Positions 1 to 10,109 of a stretch of DNA of 64,000 bases are shown here, piece by piece. Under the pieces are notes generated by a model. It saw only the letters and a list, made by a program, of their open reading frames with translations, was not told the origin of the DNA and searched no databases. This DNA is from Costus lasius (taxonomy: Eukaryota; Streptophyta; Magnoliopsida; Zingiberales; Costaceae): NCBI GenBank assembly GCA_027563935.2, contig CM050446.2, forward strand, positions 125,070,499-125,134,498. The letters are read 5' to 3'. A program made the position numbers and the translations under genes. Position 1 is the first letter of the stretch. Each line of letters starts with the position of its first letter.

Positions 1-744
1 TCAGCTCCAATGACTCGATCTTAGCTCCGGCGACTCCTCCTCTGCATCTTGGCGACCTATTGCACATTTTTCCTTTGTTTTCGGCTCTGCATCCACTTCC
101 GGTGACAGATCTGCTTCTAGCCCCGACGACCAGTTCCGGCGATACATTCCGACTCCGACGACTAGCTCCAGCGACTCCGGTGGCAGATCTCTTCCTCTGC
201 TCAGACGCAGCGCAGGTAAGGAAGAAAACCTCTATTACTTAAGTAAACAAACTTAAGTAATTGTTAAGTAAATAGATGTTTACTTAAGTAAATAAAACCT
301 CTGTTACTTAAGTAAACAAACTTAAGTAAAACTTAAGTAAACAGATGTTTACTTAAGTAAATAGATATTTACTACTTAGAATTGCTAAGTTTATTTTTGT
401 TAGATGTTTATACATATGTTTAGTTAAGTAATATACCATATTGATACAAGATTAGAAACAGTAGTAAGTAGTATACCATGTATATGTTTAAGTAAGTAGT
501 ATACCATGTATATGTTTATGTTTAAGTAAGGTGTGTACCATGTATATGTTTACTTAAGTAAACATCTAGTTAAGATGTATATGTTTACTTCAGAATGATA
601 CCATGTTTATGTTTATATATATGTTTACTTAAGAATCATACCATGTTTATGTTTAAGTAAGTAGTATACCATGTATATGTTTAAGTAATTTGTTTATACA
701 TATGTCTTTATACTTATACCTCCATACATTTCAATTCAAGCTCA
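1..744. repeat. Transposon leader with palindromic AT-rich minisatellite
   Basis: Bases 1-220 hold a pyrimidine/GC-rich stretch in which variants of CTCCGGCGACT recur about every 20-30 bases. From about 228 to 740 the sequence changes to AT-rich repeats. The 12-base palindrome TTACTTAAGTAA occurs several times, and a unit of roughly 65 bp is directly repeated at about 228-295 and 298-365. After 400 the motif ATACCATGTATATGTTTAAG recurs at irregular spacing up to about 690. No gene is supported here; the region would be the 5' untranslated part of the Harbinger element. Confidence 0.6.
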
Positions 745-1540
745 ATGGCACCGACAGCAAAAAAAACAAAGCAACGTGGAATATGCAAACCATCATTATA
801 TTTTGCGATATTTGTATCACTGCAATCAACAAAAACATGCGTCTAGGCACACATTTCAATGCCCAAGGATGGAAATTCGTGATTGAGAATTTCCATCAAC
901 TCACTGGACTGAATTACTATAAAGTTCAATTAAAAAATAAATGGGATCAGCTAAAAGCTGATTGGAAATTGTGGAAAGAGTTAAAGAGTAGAGAAACCAG
1001 ACTTGGGTGGAATACAAGATTAGAAACAGTAGATGCAACCCCTGATTGGTGGGCAACAAAGATTGCGGTATGATACTTAATTAGTAATTATTATTTGTTT
1101 GTTTGCTATAAATTATAAATATCTTTATGTTGTAGATTAACAAGGAGTATGCTAAATTTCAAAAGAAGGGGCTCCATCCAGACATTGAGGAGAAAAATGA
1201 TATCATGTTTGGGCAAACAGTTGCAACCAACAATTCTTGTTATGCTGCAAGTGTTGATGATGTGATAGGAGAAGATAATGCAGCAGAATATGAGTTAGAA
1301 GAAGAACCAAACACACCCGCCTCACAACTAGCCTCCATACCAAGCTCTAGTAGAAAGAAGACTGGGAGCACTTCTGCAGCAAGCTTGAAGAATGATATTA
1401 ATAGATTGGCTGATTGTGTTGAACGAAGACTGGACGAGCCCGAACAACATTATGCTGAATGCATGAATGAGCTCAATGATCTCTTGAGTATTCATCGCGG
1501 TGGTCGGTTGTACTACTTTGTCTCTACTCTCCTTGAATAG
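745..1540 (+). pseudogene. Harbinger-associated Myb/SANT-like DNA-binding protein (frameshifted)
   Basis: The reading frame contains the hallmark series of plant Myb/SANT-like proteins carried by Harbinger elements: CDICITAINK, THFNAQGWKFVIENF, TGLNYYKVQLKNKWDQLK, then WKLWKELKSRETRLGW and TPDWWATKIA. An intron at 1068-1135 (GTATGA...TTGTAG) restores the frame into NKEYAKFQKKGLHPDIEE and an acidic, serine-rich tail ending at 1540. The natural ATG is probably 745-747, but the eight-A run just after it shifts the frame relative to the conserved domain, so the copy is broken near 759-767. In this family the protein binds DNA at the element ends and assists the transposase; here that is inferred from family knowledge only. 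Confidence 0.75.
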
Positions 1541-1705
1541 AAATAAAAGAGAATAGCTTTTAAACAAATGCCAATCCCTGAGGAGAAGCTAGGATGGTTG
1601 AACTATCACTACGAGGAGGCTAATAAGTAATAGAGACTGTTGTCATGTGTGGTTATTAGAAACATTTGGACTGTTGTCATGTTTGTTATGAGTTACTGGC
1701 TTCTT

Positions 1706-1830
1706 ATGTTTGTTTGTCTGTGTAGGAGTTGTACTATTGTTATGTTTATTTGTTTATGTAGGAGTTGGACTACTGTTATGTTTATTTGTTTAAGTAGGAG
1801 TTGGACTATTGTTATGTTTATTTGCCATGG
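1706..1830 (+). repeat. Minisatellite of about 36 bp, three to four copies
   Basis: The unit reads about TATGTTTATTTGTTTATG followed by TAGGAGTTGGACTATTGT and is repeated head to tail with a few substitutions. It sits in the spacer between the Myb-like gene and the transposase gene. Because the unit is a multiple of three it leaves an open frame that looks protein-like, but the encoded peptide is only a repeat of the unit. Confidence 0.7.
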
Positions 1831-1896
1831 GTGACTTTTATTCATTGTTAGTTTGAATTACTTATGCTTTGTTATGTTTATTGCTGATTGTTAGAT

Positions 1897-3239
1897 ATGA
1901 ACCCTAATAGTTATGGAGATGGAGATGGAGATGGGAGTACAGATTCGTCAAAAGAGTTTTGGACTATAGTTCAATGTGCACAGGTTGCAATAATAGAATA
2001 TTATGAAACATACCTGAATAAGTCGCCTTGTATGGCATCTGAGTTTACAGGAATGAGGTGGATGGTTGAAATAATAGAGGGACACCCTGAAAGATGTAGA
2101 AGAATGATGAGGATGGAAAAAGCTGATTTCATGCAATTATGTACTATTCTAGAAAACACATGGATTGAAGCCCTCAAGGAACATGTCAACCATTGAAAAG
2201 GTTGGCATGTTTATTTATACATTAGCCCAAGGTGCTTCAAATAGACATGTCCAGGAAAGGTTTCAACATTCTAGTGAAACAGTGAGTAGAATTTTCCATG
2301 AGGTACTAAAATCAGTTTGTAAATTTGCAAAGGTTTTGATAGAACCGGATGATAGAGAGTTTCGAGAGATTCCAATACAGATACTCAATGATAGTCAGTA
2401 TATGCCTCATTTTAAGGTAAGTTTACATCTATATTTATATACAAAATTTTATATAATAATGATTTTTTAATAAAGGTTTCTACATTTATAGGGTTGTATT
2501 GGGGCACTTGATGGTACACATATAGATGCAGTTGTACCACTTGCAGATCAATTGCCATTTATAGGAAGAAAAGGTCGACTAACACAAAACATTCTAGCTG
2601 TTTGTAATTTTGATATGAGATTCATATTTGCACTAGCTGGTTTTGAAGGTTCAGCTCATGATGCTCGTGTTCTCTCAAGAGCCATAAATGAACCCATTTA
2701 TAAATTTCCAAAACCTCCTCGCGGTATGTTTCCATAACTATTCATAATGTATATTAAGAAGCTTTTCCATAACAAAAATTTTCTTATAACTTGTAGGGAA
2801 GTATTATTTAGTTGATGCTGGCTACTCACAGATGAGTGGGTACCTTGGGCCTTACAGAGGAGTTAGATGTCATCTTCAAGAATTTCAACAAGGGCGTCAA
2901 CCACAAGGACTTAAGGAATTATTTAACAAGGCACACTCCTTGCTCAAAAGTTACATAAAGAGATGTTTTGGAGTCTGGAAAAAGAGATGGAATGTATTAC
3001 GAGACATGCCTTCATTTGTTTATGTAACACAAGTCAAAATTGTAATTGCAACAATGGCACTACATAATTATATTAGGCAAACCACGAATTCAGACTCTAT
3101 GTTCCAAGAAGCTGATGCTATTTCTGATTTTATTCCGGAAGATGATTCTGATCAAGTTGAGGAGGCCGATGCAAAGCAATCAAACCCTACTGAGATGGAT
3201 ATGATACGTAATCAGATTGCTTTAAGTTTATTACCATGA
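1897..3239 (+). pseudogene. PIF/Harbinger DDE transposase (HARBI1-like nuclease, three exons, inactivated)
   Basis: Exon 1 starts at ATG 1897 with an acidic leader, then the N-terminal helical part (EFTGMRWMVEIIEGHPERC, RMEKADFMQLCTIL). A frameshift near 2165 precedes EKVGMFIYTLAQGASNRHVQERFQHS and SRIFHEVL, the usual helix-turn-helix region. Intron 2417-2491 (GTAAG...TATAG) leads to GALDGTHI with the first catalytic Asp, then SAHDARV with the second. Intron 2724-2796 leads to KYYLVDAGY and the final motif. That motif reads IKRCFGVWKKRW, whereas family members have IER; the third acidic residue is therefore Lys. Exon phases join cleanly. Together with the frameshift this predicts no transposase activity. 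Domain identity is firm; the functional conclusion is inference. Confidence 0.85.
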
Positions 3240-3487
3240 GTTGTGTAGCTTAAAAATAATTTTTCATTATGTGTAATGACTTTGGTGTTGTATTAGTAAC
3301 ATTATGAATTTCTTTTGGACTATAAGAACTCTGTATGGAATTAAATTATGAGCTTGTCATGTTATTAAAATTACATAGGTAGGTGGAGTTAATCTCCAAA
3401 AAAAATGTTATTTTTCGACATCTGCTTAATATTACAGCACAACAACAGCTTCTGCTTATTGAACCAAACAATTAGGTACTTCCCCAG

Positions 3488-3527
3488 CCAGCAGAAGCTA
3501 AAAGCAGAAGTAACCCTAAACTGAGCC
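3488..3527. repeat. 3' terminal inverted repeat of the Harbinger element
   Basis: The last bases before TTA (3528-3530) read AACCCTAAACTGAGCC on the plus strand. Upstream, CAGAAGC/GCTTCTG motifs face each other at about 3448-3458 and 3490-3510 (subterminal inverted repeats). The partner end is outside the window, so the TIR call rests on superfamily resemblance. Confidence 0.6.
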
Positions 3528-3536
3528 TTAGTCTCT

Positions 3537-3749
3537 ATTCAAAGTACCTAAGTGGATAAGGGACAGTTTTGGTATATGTGAGACTAGTATATGTAAGGGA
3601 TTAAACAGAGAATTTCACAAATAGAAAGATAAAAAATCACAATAATAAGGATGTAGAACAATACTCAAACTATAAAATCACAATGACACAATAAGATAGA
3701 GAGATTTATGTGGGAACCCACAAAGTTAATGAGGAAAAAATTATAGGAC
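3537..3749 (-). mobile_element. Retrotransposon LTR debris: Copia-B/C-like scrap and Copia-A LTR distal part
   Basis: About 60 bases at 3537-3596 match a stretch of the Copia-C LTR (the segment with AGTGGATAAGGGACAG and TGAGACTGGTATATG near 15730-15780). From about 3597 to 3749 the sequence (TTATGTGGGAACCCAC, GAGGAAAAAATTATAGG) has the look of a Ty1/Copia LTR. It continues after the solo Gypsy LTR at 5300, giving the minus-strand Copia-A 3' LTR, here broken in two. Confidence 0.55.
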
Positions 3750-3754
3750 ATAAC

Positions 3755-5299
3755 TGATGTATTCTGCAAGTGCACGGACAAATTAAAATAATAAAAATAT
3801 CGATCCCACATAGACCAATGATGAAGTACTAACTCTACTCAGGATTATTAGCTAAACAATTCAGAAAAGAGTGGTTTTTATCTTAACTAAATTGCAGAAA
3901 TAGTAACAGACTTTGGTTGTAATCGATTTGATAGAAATTCAGGATTTCAAGTTCACCACACTATGTTTCATGACTTTTCAAATTAAAAATATCTTAAGAA
4001 GGATTTACTGTGCTGAAGGAGATTTCTCCGCATGTACAGATTGCCCCCTCTCGTCAGTATAATCCGGTGTTTATCCGAGTTAATTTCCTACTCTCGTGGT
4101 TATTAACTCAAGATAAATCCAATGTGTTCTCGACAAATCTATGAAATCCCTCAGGCCGATTCAAACTACTCTCATGTTTAAATCAATTTATCTAAAAATT
4201 GTAGATCCGAGGTCTCAATTCACCTCTTAGTACTTTTTGCGACATCTCTAAGCATGCAAATTATGGCCAGTAATCAACACATAATAAACACAATAATTAT
4301 TGAATCAAACACAAGCCAACTACTTCATAAGAAAGAAATCAAATATCAAGTCAAGAAAACATAATGGGTTATAACTGTAATCCTCAATAAAAAGTTTACG
4401 CTGACATAGTAATGATATCAATGTTATAAAAATCCATGTTTTCAATCACAATTGGCTAATAAATTACGAAATCAACAAGGAGAAAAGAATTCAAGGCTTC
4501 CTGATGAAGGTCAACACTGATTGATTAGACAATCAAAGCTTTTCCTGTGAAAAATCACCGCTCACCGCCAGTCGCCCTAGAACTTGCCCTTTTGTCCAAT
4601 TCGCCTTGAAAATCTGCCAAAAAGTTCTGATAATTGCTCCCCAGCTTCTTTATATAGTTCTCCATCCTTAGAATAAGTTTTTCCCAAAATTAGGCGTGAA
4701 AAGGAATCAAATCGAATAAGAAACCAAGTCAAACTCGAGTTTGGCGGACAGAAATACGGCCATGAAAATAAATACGGCCTGGCTGTATTTCTTTCTGTGT
4801 CTTCTGGAAATAAACCTGGCAGAAATACAGTAGTAAAAAATATCACAGGCAAATTGTATTTCTTTTTGTGGATTTTCTTCAACAAATTACGGTTGTGATT
4901 TTCGTCACTGGCAGGCCGCATTTATTTCTGTGGATTTCTGGTATTTTGTGCTGAGTAAAATACAGCCATGATAAATATCACAGGCAGATTGTATTTCTTT
5001 TTGTGCTCTCCCAGAAAATACGGCCGTGATAAAAAATATGGGCAGACTGTATTTTTTTGTACGAAATTTGATGGGTACCTTCGTCTTGATTTGTAGAATT
5101 CATATGTGCACTTGGATTCTTCAAAATCTATCAAAATTTGGTTGTTTTCACCTAAAACATGACAAAAGCGAAGAGAGGTGAAAATTCTGAACAAACAAAA
5201 AGATTTAAGTCAAAATAAGTGAAAACATGATGATAATAATAATAGGAGAGATTATGCATAAAAAGTATAGTAAAAATACTCTATAAATACTAGACATCA
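3755..5299 (-). mobile_element. Solo LTR of an Athila-like Gypsy element, with 5-bp target duplication ATAAC
   Basis: The block begins TGATGTATTCTGC and ends TAGACATCA, so it has TG...CA ends, and is flanked on both sides by ATAAC (3750-3754 and 5300-5304). No internal domain remains: this is a solo LTR left by recombination between two LTRs. On the plus strand its first bases (CTGCAAGTGCACGGAC, ATCGATCCCAC) are the complement of the 3' end typical of Athila-type LTRs, so the element was on the minus strand. The LTR at 44127-46989 is a close relative. An array of imperfect ATACGGCC / TGTATTTCT dyads lies at about 4740-5060. Confidence 0.9.
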
Positions 5300-5951
5300 A
5301 TAACGTCCACCCAAGGATCTCCATTATGTAGTAAAATAGGTATAAAAGGCATCCAACTAATTACAAAGAATACACAATTCCAATAACTATGAAATCAACA
5401 AGAGAGCAACAATGAAAATCACTAAAAAAATTTGCTCATAAATATGTTTACGCTTTGAAATAAATTTTTGAGAGTTTTATACCATAAAAACTAATCTTCA
5501 CCATTGAAAATAAAGATTTATGTGTCATCTAAATTTGTTCAAATTTTAACATGACCACAGCACAAATGACCATCCGATTGTGCATTTAATCACAGAAACT
5601 ATAGTTGCCCAACAAAGAACAAAAAAGTAAATTTGAAGCTTTTATTTGGGCTAGCAAAGAAAGTTTTATATCTTAAAATTAGATCATCATCAGTCAAAAT
5701 GAAGATCAATAATTTCTCTAGCATCTATCCAAAAATTAGCTTGAACGAACCACAAATAGCTTCAAAATCATCAATTTAACCACAGCCACACATAGAACAC
5801 AATGAGTAGAAATTTATAGCTACCTCTTATTTTTCTTTTTCTCTCTTTATATGAAAATTCCAATCACCCTTGACCAAAAAAACTCCAGTTACCCTAATGG
5901 GCTTTAAATTATTAGGCCCTCTCCACATAAGAAAGACTCATTGGCCCAACA
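5300..5951 (-). mobile_element. 3' LTR of Copia-A (minus strand), proximal part
   Basis: Reading the minus strand, a polypurine tract (GAGAGGGGCAGAAT, complement of 5953-5966) is followed by TGTTGGGCC, the LTR start, at 5951 and downwards. It runs to the solo LTR insertion at 5299 and resumes at 3749. The motif GTCCACCCAAGGATCTCC directly right of the solo LTR is typical of plant Copia LTRs of the Tork type. The LTR would be about 0.8 kb after removing the insertion. Confidence 0.65.
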
Positions 5952-6712
5952 ATTCTGCCCCTCTCAATAATGTGGAGAGGTTCGCCAATCCGATGGTCTT
6001 GCAAGTCTCAAACTTCTCATTCTGCAAAGGCTTTATCAATATATCAACACCATTATCATATGTATGAACCTTTTCAAGTTCTAACAACTTTTCATCAAAC
6101 ACATCACGTATCCAATGATATCTTATATCAATGTGTTTTAAACTATAATGAAATGTATAGTTCTTTCCAAGATGAATAGCTCTCTAACTATCACAAAATA
6201 AAATATACCTCTCTTGAGAAAAACTAAATTCCATCATAAGCCTTTTCATCCAAAGCAATTCCCTGCATGCTTCAGCTGTTGTAATAAATTTAGCTTATGT
6301 AGTTGACAATGTAATATATTTTTGTAATCTTGATTACTATATCACTAAACCACCTATAAAATTGATCAAATAACCAGAAATATATTTTTTAGAATCAATA
6401 TCTCATGCAATATTAGAATTAGTATAACCAACTAGAGTAGGTTTACCACTACCAAAACAAAGCTTTAAGTCATTTATGTCTCAAAGATATTTTATGATCC
6501 ACTTTACAGCATTTCAATTCTCTCTTCCATGTTCAAACATAAATCTGTTGATAACTCAAACAAAATAGGTAATATCAGGTCTTCTATATACCATAGTATA
6601 CATAAAATTACTTACAGCTGATGCATAAGGAACTCTTTATATACTTTTGTTTTCTTTCTCGGTAGAGGAACTTTTTATAACTAAGTCTAGAATGTACAAC
6701 AAGAGGAGTACT
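5952..6712 (-). pseudogene. Copia-A RT C-terminus and RNase H (decayed)
   Basis: Minus-strand translation with several stops reads STPLVVHS, YASAVSNFMYTMVYRRPDI, RFMFEHGRENWNAVKWI, CFGSGKP, AEACRELLWMKRLM and KHIDIRYHWIRD. This is the order of the end of Ty1/Copia reverse transcriptase followed by RNase H. The polypurine tract and 3' LTR follow directly. At 6712 the coding sequence stops against an LTR end. The missing upstream part of the same polyprotein is found 25 kb away at 32023, where the minus-strand frame ends in CVF, a motif that normally lies about 100 residues before STPL. Confidence 0.8.
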
Positions 6713-7824
6713 TGTTGGGAAACCCTAGGTAAATTAAAATTTAAAACATACAGAAGTGATACCTGAAAGAGGTTTCCTAAACCAATTGAAGAATTGTCTT
6801 ACAAGAGAAGCCAACCGAGTGTAAAGAGTATGGTACAATATTAGCATTTTAGAGCGAGTCGATGAGGATGATGAGACAAGCAAGGGAACGTCTTCTACAA
6901 TCTCGCCCACACAGACTCCTCGAGATTCCTTCTTCCATGCACGGTGCATGCCTTAGGAAGAAGATCCATGCCAAGGAAGACTCCTCAATGCTTGCGCCAA
7001 TCACCAAGATGGATGTGCCAAAGCAAGAAGAGGAAGGAGGCACCAAGGAGAAGATCACTTCTACCACTTGTGCCAATTGATGCTTGTCTTTGTGTTCTCA
7101 TCAACACAAGGCCTTGTTGTCTTCAATGGTGCTCATGCCACCAATAGGAAGAGAAGGGGCGACAAGGATAGGGAGGGAGCAGCTAGGGCTAGCAAAATTC
7201 GACCACACAACTTAAAATAACTCCTCCTTATATAATAAGGAGCCATAGAGTTATTTTTGGAAAAAAATATATATATTTATATTCATTTAACCTACTATGC
7301 GCCTAAATATATAATTTTATATTTAACCAAGTAGGCGCCTAGATTAAATAATATATGTAAATATATTTCATCCATCCAAGTCTGGGCCTAGAATAATTTT
7401 GAGTAAATAAATATATCTATTCAAATTTGTCTAGCATAATTAGGAATAAATATATTCAATCAAATATTCCTAGCCTCATTTAAGAATAAATATATTAATA
7501 TATTTAATCAAAATTGCGCCTAACCCTCTTAATAGCCAAGAGAAAATTTCTATGGCTAAAATTGATCTTATTTACTTAATTGACTTAGGTGCCAAGCCAA
7601 GCCTTGTGCCTAGACCCTTATTTGACTTGAGCTTGACCATCATGGTCAACTGAGGCCAAACATGGTCAACTAATGGTCAACTATAACTCAAATAAAATCT
7701 CCTTCTAATCAAGATAATCTCAAAGTATCAGTCTCTCAAATGGACTCGAATCCTAACATGATTCAATCCATAGGCTACCTGATTTATACAAAATCTCGAG
7801 TTTCTAGGTGTGCGACCTTGTAGG
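6713..7824 (-). mobile_element. LTR fragment B' (Copia-B family, inverted, 3' part only)
   Basis: On the plus strand it begins TGTTGGGAAACCC, the complement of the LTR end seen in Copia-C (GGGTTTCCCAACA at 17506). Its right part (GGTGTGCGACCTTGTAGGT, ending at 7824) is the complement of the LTR middle also found at 31360-31430. So this is the 3' portion of a related LTR in reverse orientation, joined directly to the start of a forward LTR at 7825. A possible minus-strand TATA box lies at 7228-7238. No gene is supported in it. Confidence 0.7.
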
Positions 7825-8469
7825 TGTTAGAATTTATGCCCTAGGACCTATGGTTGGTCTGGTACGGTGTGTATCACATCTATGTTTGATATATGATATA
7901 TCCTGAAATGGTAGTTGTTGTGCACCTTGTACATCTGCCGCATATGTACATTTGCATAGACAATGTTCCTAGAGATAGATATTTTATCTAGTCTAAGTTT
8001 TGTCCCCGGTCGAAAATCATAGTGGAAATGGGACAACTATAATTCATTTGAGACTGGTATATGAAGGAATAGCCTCTCATCATACTGCAGCGGGTGGAAC
8101 TGTGAATCACCCGATTGAATGCAAACTAGAGAGATAGCAAACTCTTATCTCAAGTTTGTGGATGCGCTGGTTGAGCACAGGTTGCTAACACAAGCATATG
8201 AGTATATCAAGGAAGATATACTGGACCGATCCGCTGTAAGGATTCATCTTGGTGTCACAAGATGAATAACACAGTGACAGAGGTATGCTTGTCCTTGACT
8301 TGAGGGCATTGATATCTCTATATGGTGAGTGATGCACTTTAATACAACCTAATACTTCGCCGTAATAGGGGGGTTATAACGGTTGCCAAGATAGGATTTG
8401 CCCGTTCCCAAGCTTGATGTCCATGGTGCCCCCCCTATAAGGATGCATGACTGAAAGTGTATGGCCCTA
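7825..8469 (+). mobile_element. LTR B (Copia-B family), first segment
   Basis: Starts TGTTAGAATTTATGCCCTAGG, parallel to the Copia-C LTR start TGTTGGCGTATATGCCCTAGG, and stays alignable with it through CATGACTGAAAGTGTATGG. It is cut at 8469 by a solo Gypsy LTR. The continuation is recognisable in 10093-10109 (CCCTACCCAGACGTCTC), 29266-29282 and 31127-32022. Confidence 0.75.
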
Positions 8470-10092
8470 TGATGACTCAAAAATTCATAGTAAATTTTAT
8501 ATTGATCGTTTAGTATTTTTGAGTCATATTTATATTCTTTTGCTTGTTTTTAAACTTAATTGGTCAATTATTTTAGAATCTACACCTCTTCTCGTTTTTC
8601 ATCATTTGCAGGTAAAAAGGGCTTGTTTTCAATAGATTTGAAAAACATTAGAGGCCAGAAACGGAATCATGATGAAATTTTGTGCGAATTTAGAAATTTT
8701 CTCATCATCACACCCTAGTGAAAAATGAACTAAAATTTTCATGGGGGTGTGAAAACTTTAAAAGAGGGGAAACAGTCACTGCCGCCACGCCCGAGACTTC
8801 CACCGCCTCTTATTTCTGATTTTTTCCTTCACCAAATTAAGAAAATCAGAGCCTTAATCGGAAAATATAAAAATACAGAAATGTTCTATAAATCAAGGAA
8901 AATATTTCAATCCTGGAATCATCCATTTTCATCAAGAATCGAGGGAGAAATCGAGAGAGGCACTGCTAGGGCTCGGCCTCTCGCCGAGAGGTGTAGAGGC
9001 CACCTCTGGTGGCAAAATTTTCAGAGAAGCTTTGCCCAAGGGAGGAGACGACACACCAAAAATTTCAGATCGAAAGGAGTTCAATCGAGGGAGAAATCAA
9101 AGAAAGAAATTTTCAGCCAAGAGGGAAAATCGCAAGTTACTGTAGCAAAACACTGTAGCAGCCGATAAATCACAGGGCTATGAAAATTGAGCCAAAATTT
9201 TCACACTCCTATAAAATTAGTAAACTTTTTATTCTTCCTCTATCGAATTCTGATTATTTTAAGATGAATTTTTGTTGTGTTTTCGACTCTATGATAGCGT
9301 AAAACCTTCTTGGGACTTAGGAAGTAATCTTTTATAATTGTGTAATGATTGGATGAATTTTAATCTATTAATTATTCTTTAAATAATAATTTTGCCTTTG
9401 TGATTAATTTTCTTTGAAATTATTATTAGCATATTTTAGGGTTTGTAATATGGACCGAAAGGTGATTTACGAACCTAGAACCATTAGATTAGATTTAGAA
9501 ACCTAGACTATGAAAGTCGCTAAGTCCTAGAACCTTAATTTATGATGCTTATTTTACATGTGAGTAATTTTGATTTCATTGTTTTAAACATGATAATATG
9601 GAAGGAAAGGTGATTTTGATTGTTAAAACCCCTTAGGTAAAACCTATAAAATTAAAGTACGAAAGTAGTTAATTTTGAGAAGTTGACATTGAGAGTTAAG
9701 CCACGAAATTTGATTTTAATTCTTTTTGTCTAGTTTACTTTTATTAAACACTGAGCAGCAAGTCACGAAAGTGAAGGCTGTTCTATGTAAATTGGACATC
9801 TAGAAGGAGATAATTTCTTTTTTTAAATAAACTTTTCTTTATCATGATTTGAATAACTAATAAATGCTTTATTATATCTAGTCATAGGAATTGAAAAGGA
9901 TGAGACCTTAGTCCTAGTTCTCTCTCCGATTTTCTACAACAGTTTTTGCTTATTCAATCTTATTTTATTCCTATCATATATCGTCTACTTAGCTAGTAAG
10001 AATTCGATTATTTGGTACTTAACACGTAGGTCTCTGTGAGTTTGATATCTTTTTTATTACTTCGACGTATCCGTGCACTTGCAGACACATCA
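8470..10092 (+). mobile_element. Solo LTR of an Athila-like Gypsy element, with target duplication CCCTA
   Basis: Begins TGATGACTCAAAAATTC and ends GTGCACTTGCAGACACATCA; both flanks read CCCTA (8465-8469 and 10093-10097). The 3' end (TTATTACTTCGACG..CCGTGCACTTGC) is the usual Athila-type LTR terminus, which shows plus orientation. Its 5' part (AGAATCTACACCTCTTCTCG near 8577) resembles the Athila-2 LTR near 51090. The frame at 8749-9168 lies inside the LTR and is not considered a gene. Confidence 0.9.
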
Positions 10093-10109
10093 CCCTACCC
10101 AGACGTCTC

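Larger units (their letters stand above)
1..3527 (+). mobile_element. PIF/Harbinger DNA transposon, 3' part (5' end lies left of the window)
   Basis: Two genes of a plant PIF/Harbinger element lie in the same direction: a Myb/SANT-like protein and a DDE transposase, each with small introns. The right end is a terminal inverted repeat at about 3488-3527 whose complement starts GGCTCAGTTTAGGG and continues into a run rich in CTTCTGC, the usual look of plant PIF/Harbinger ends. The base triplet TTA directly follows at 3528-3530, matching the 3-bp target duplication of this superfamily. The left end is not seen, so the element starts before base 1. Frameshifts in both genes and a changed catalytic residue make it a dead copy. 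Confidence 0.85.

Noticed and set aside
228..740. Regularly spaced short repeats that might be mistaken for a CRISPR array
   Set aside because: Spacing is irregular, the repeats are AT palindromes inside a plant transposon, and introns and retrotransposons show a eukaryotic genome.
8749..9168. 139-codon plus-strand frame
   Set aside because: Entirely inside the solo LTR 8470-10092, with no protein resemblance.
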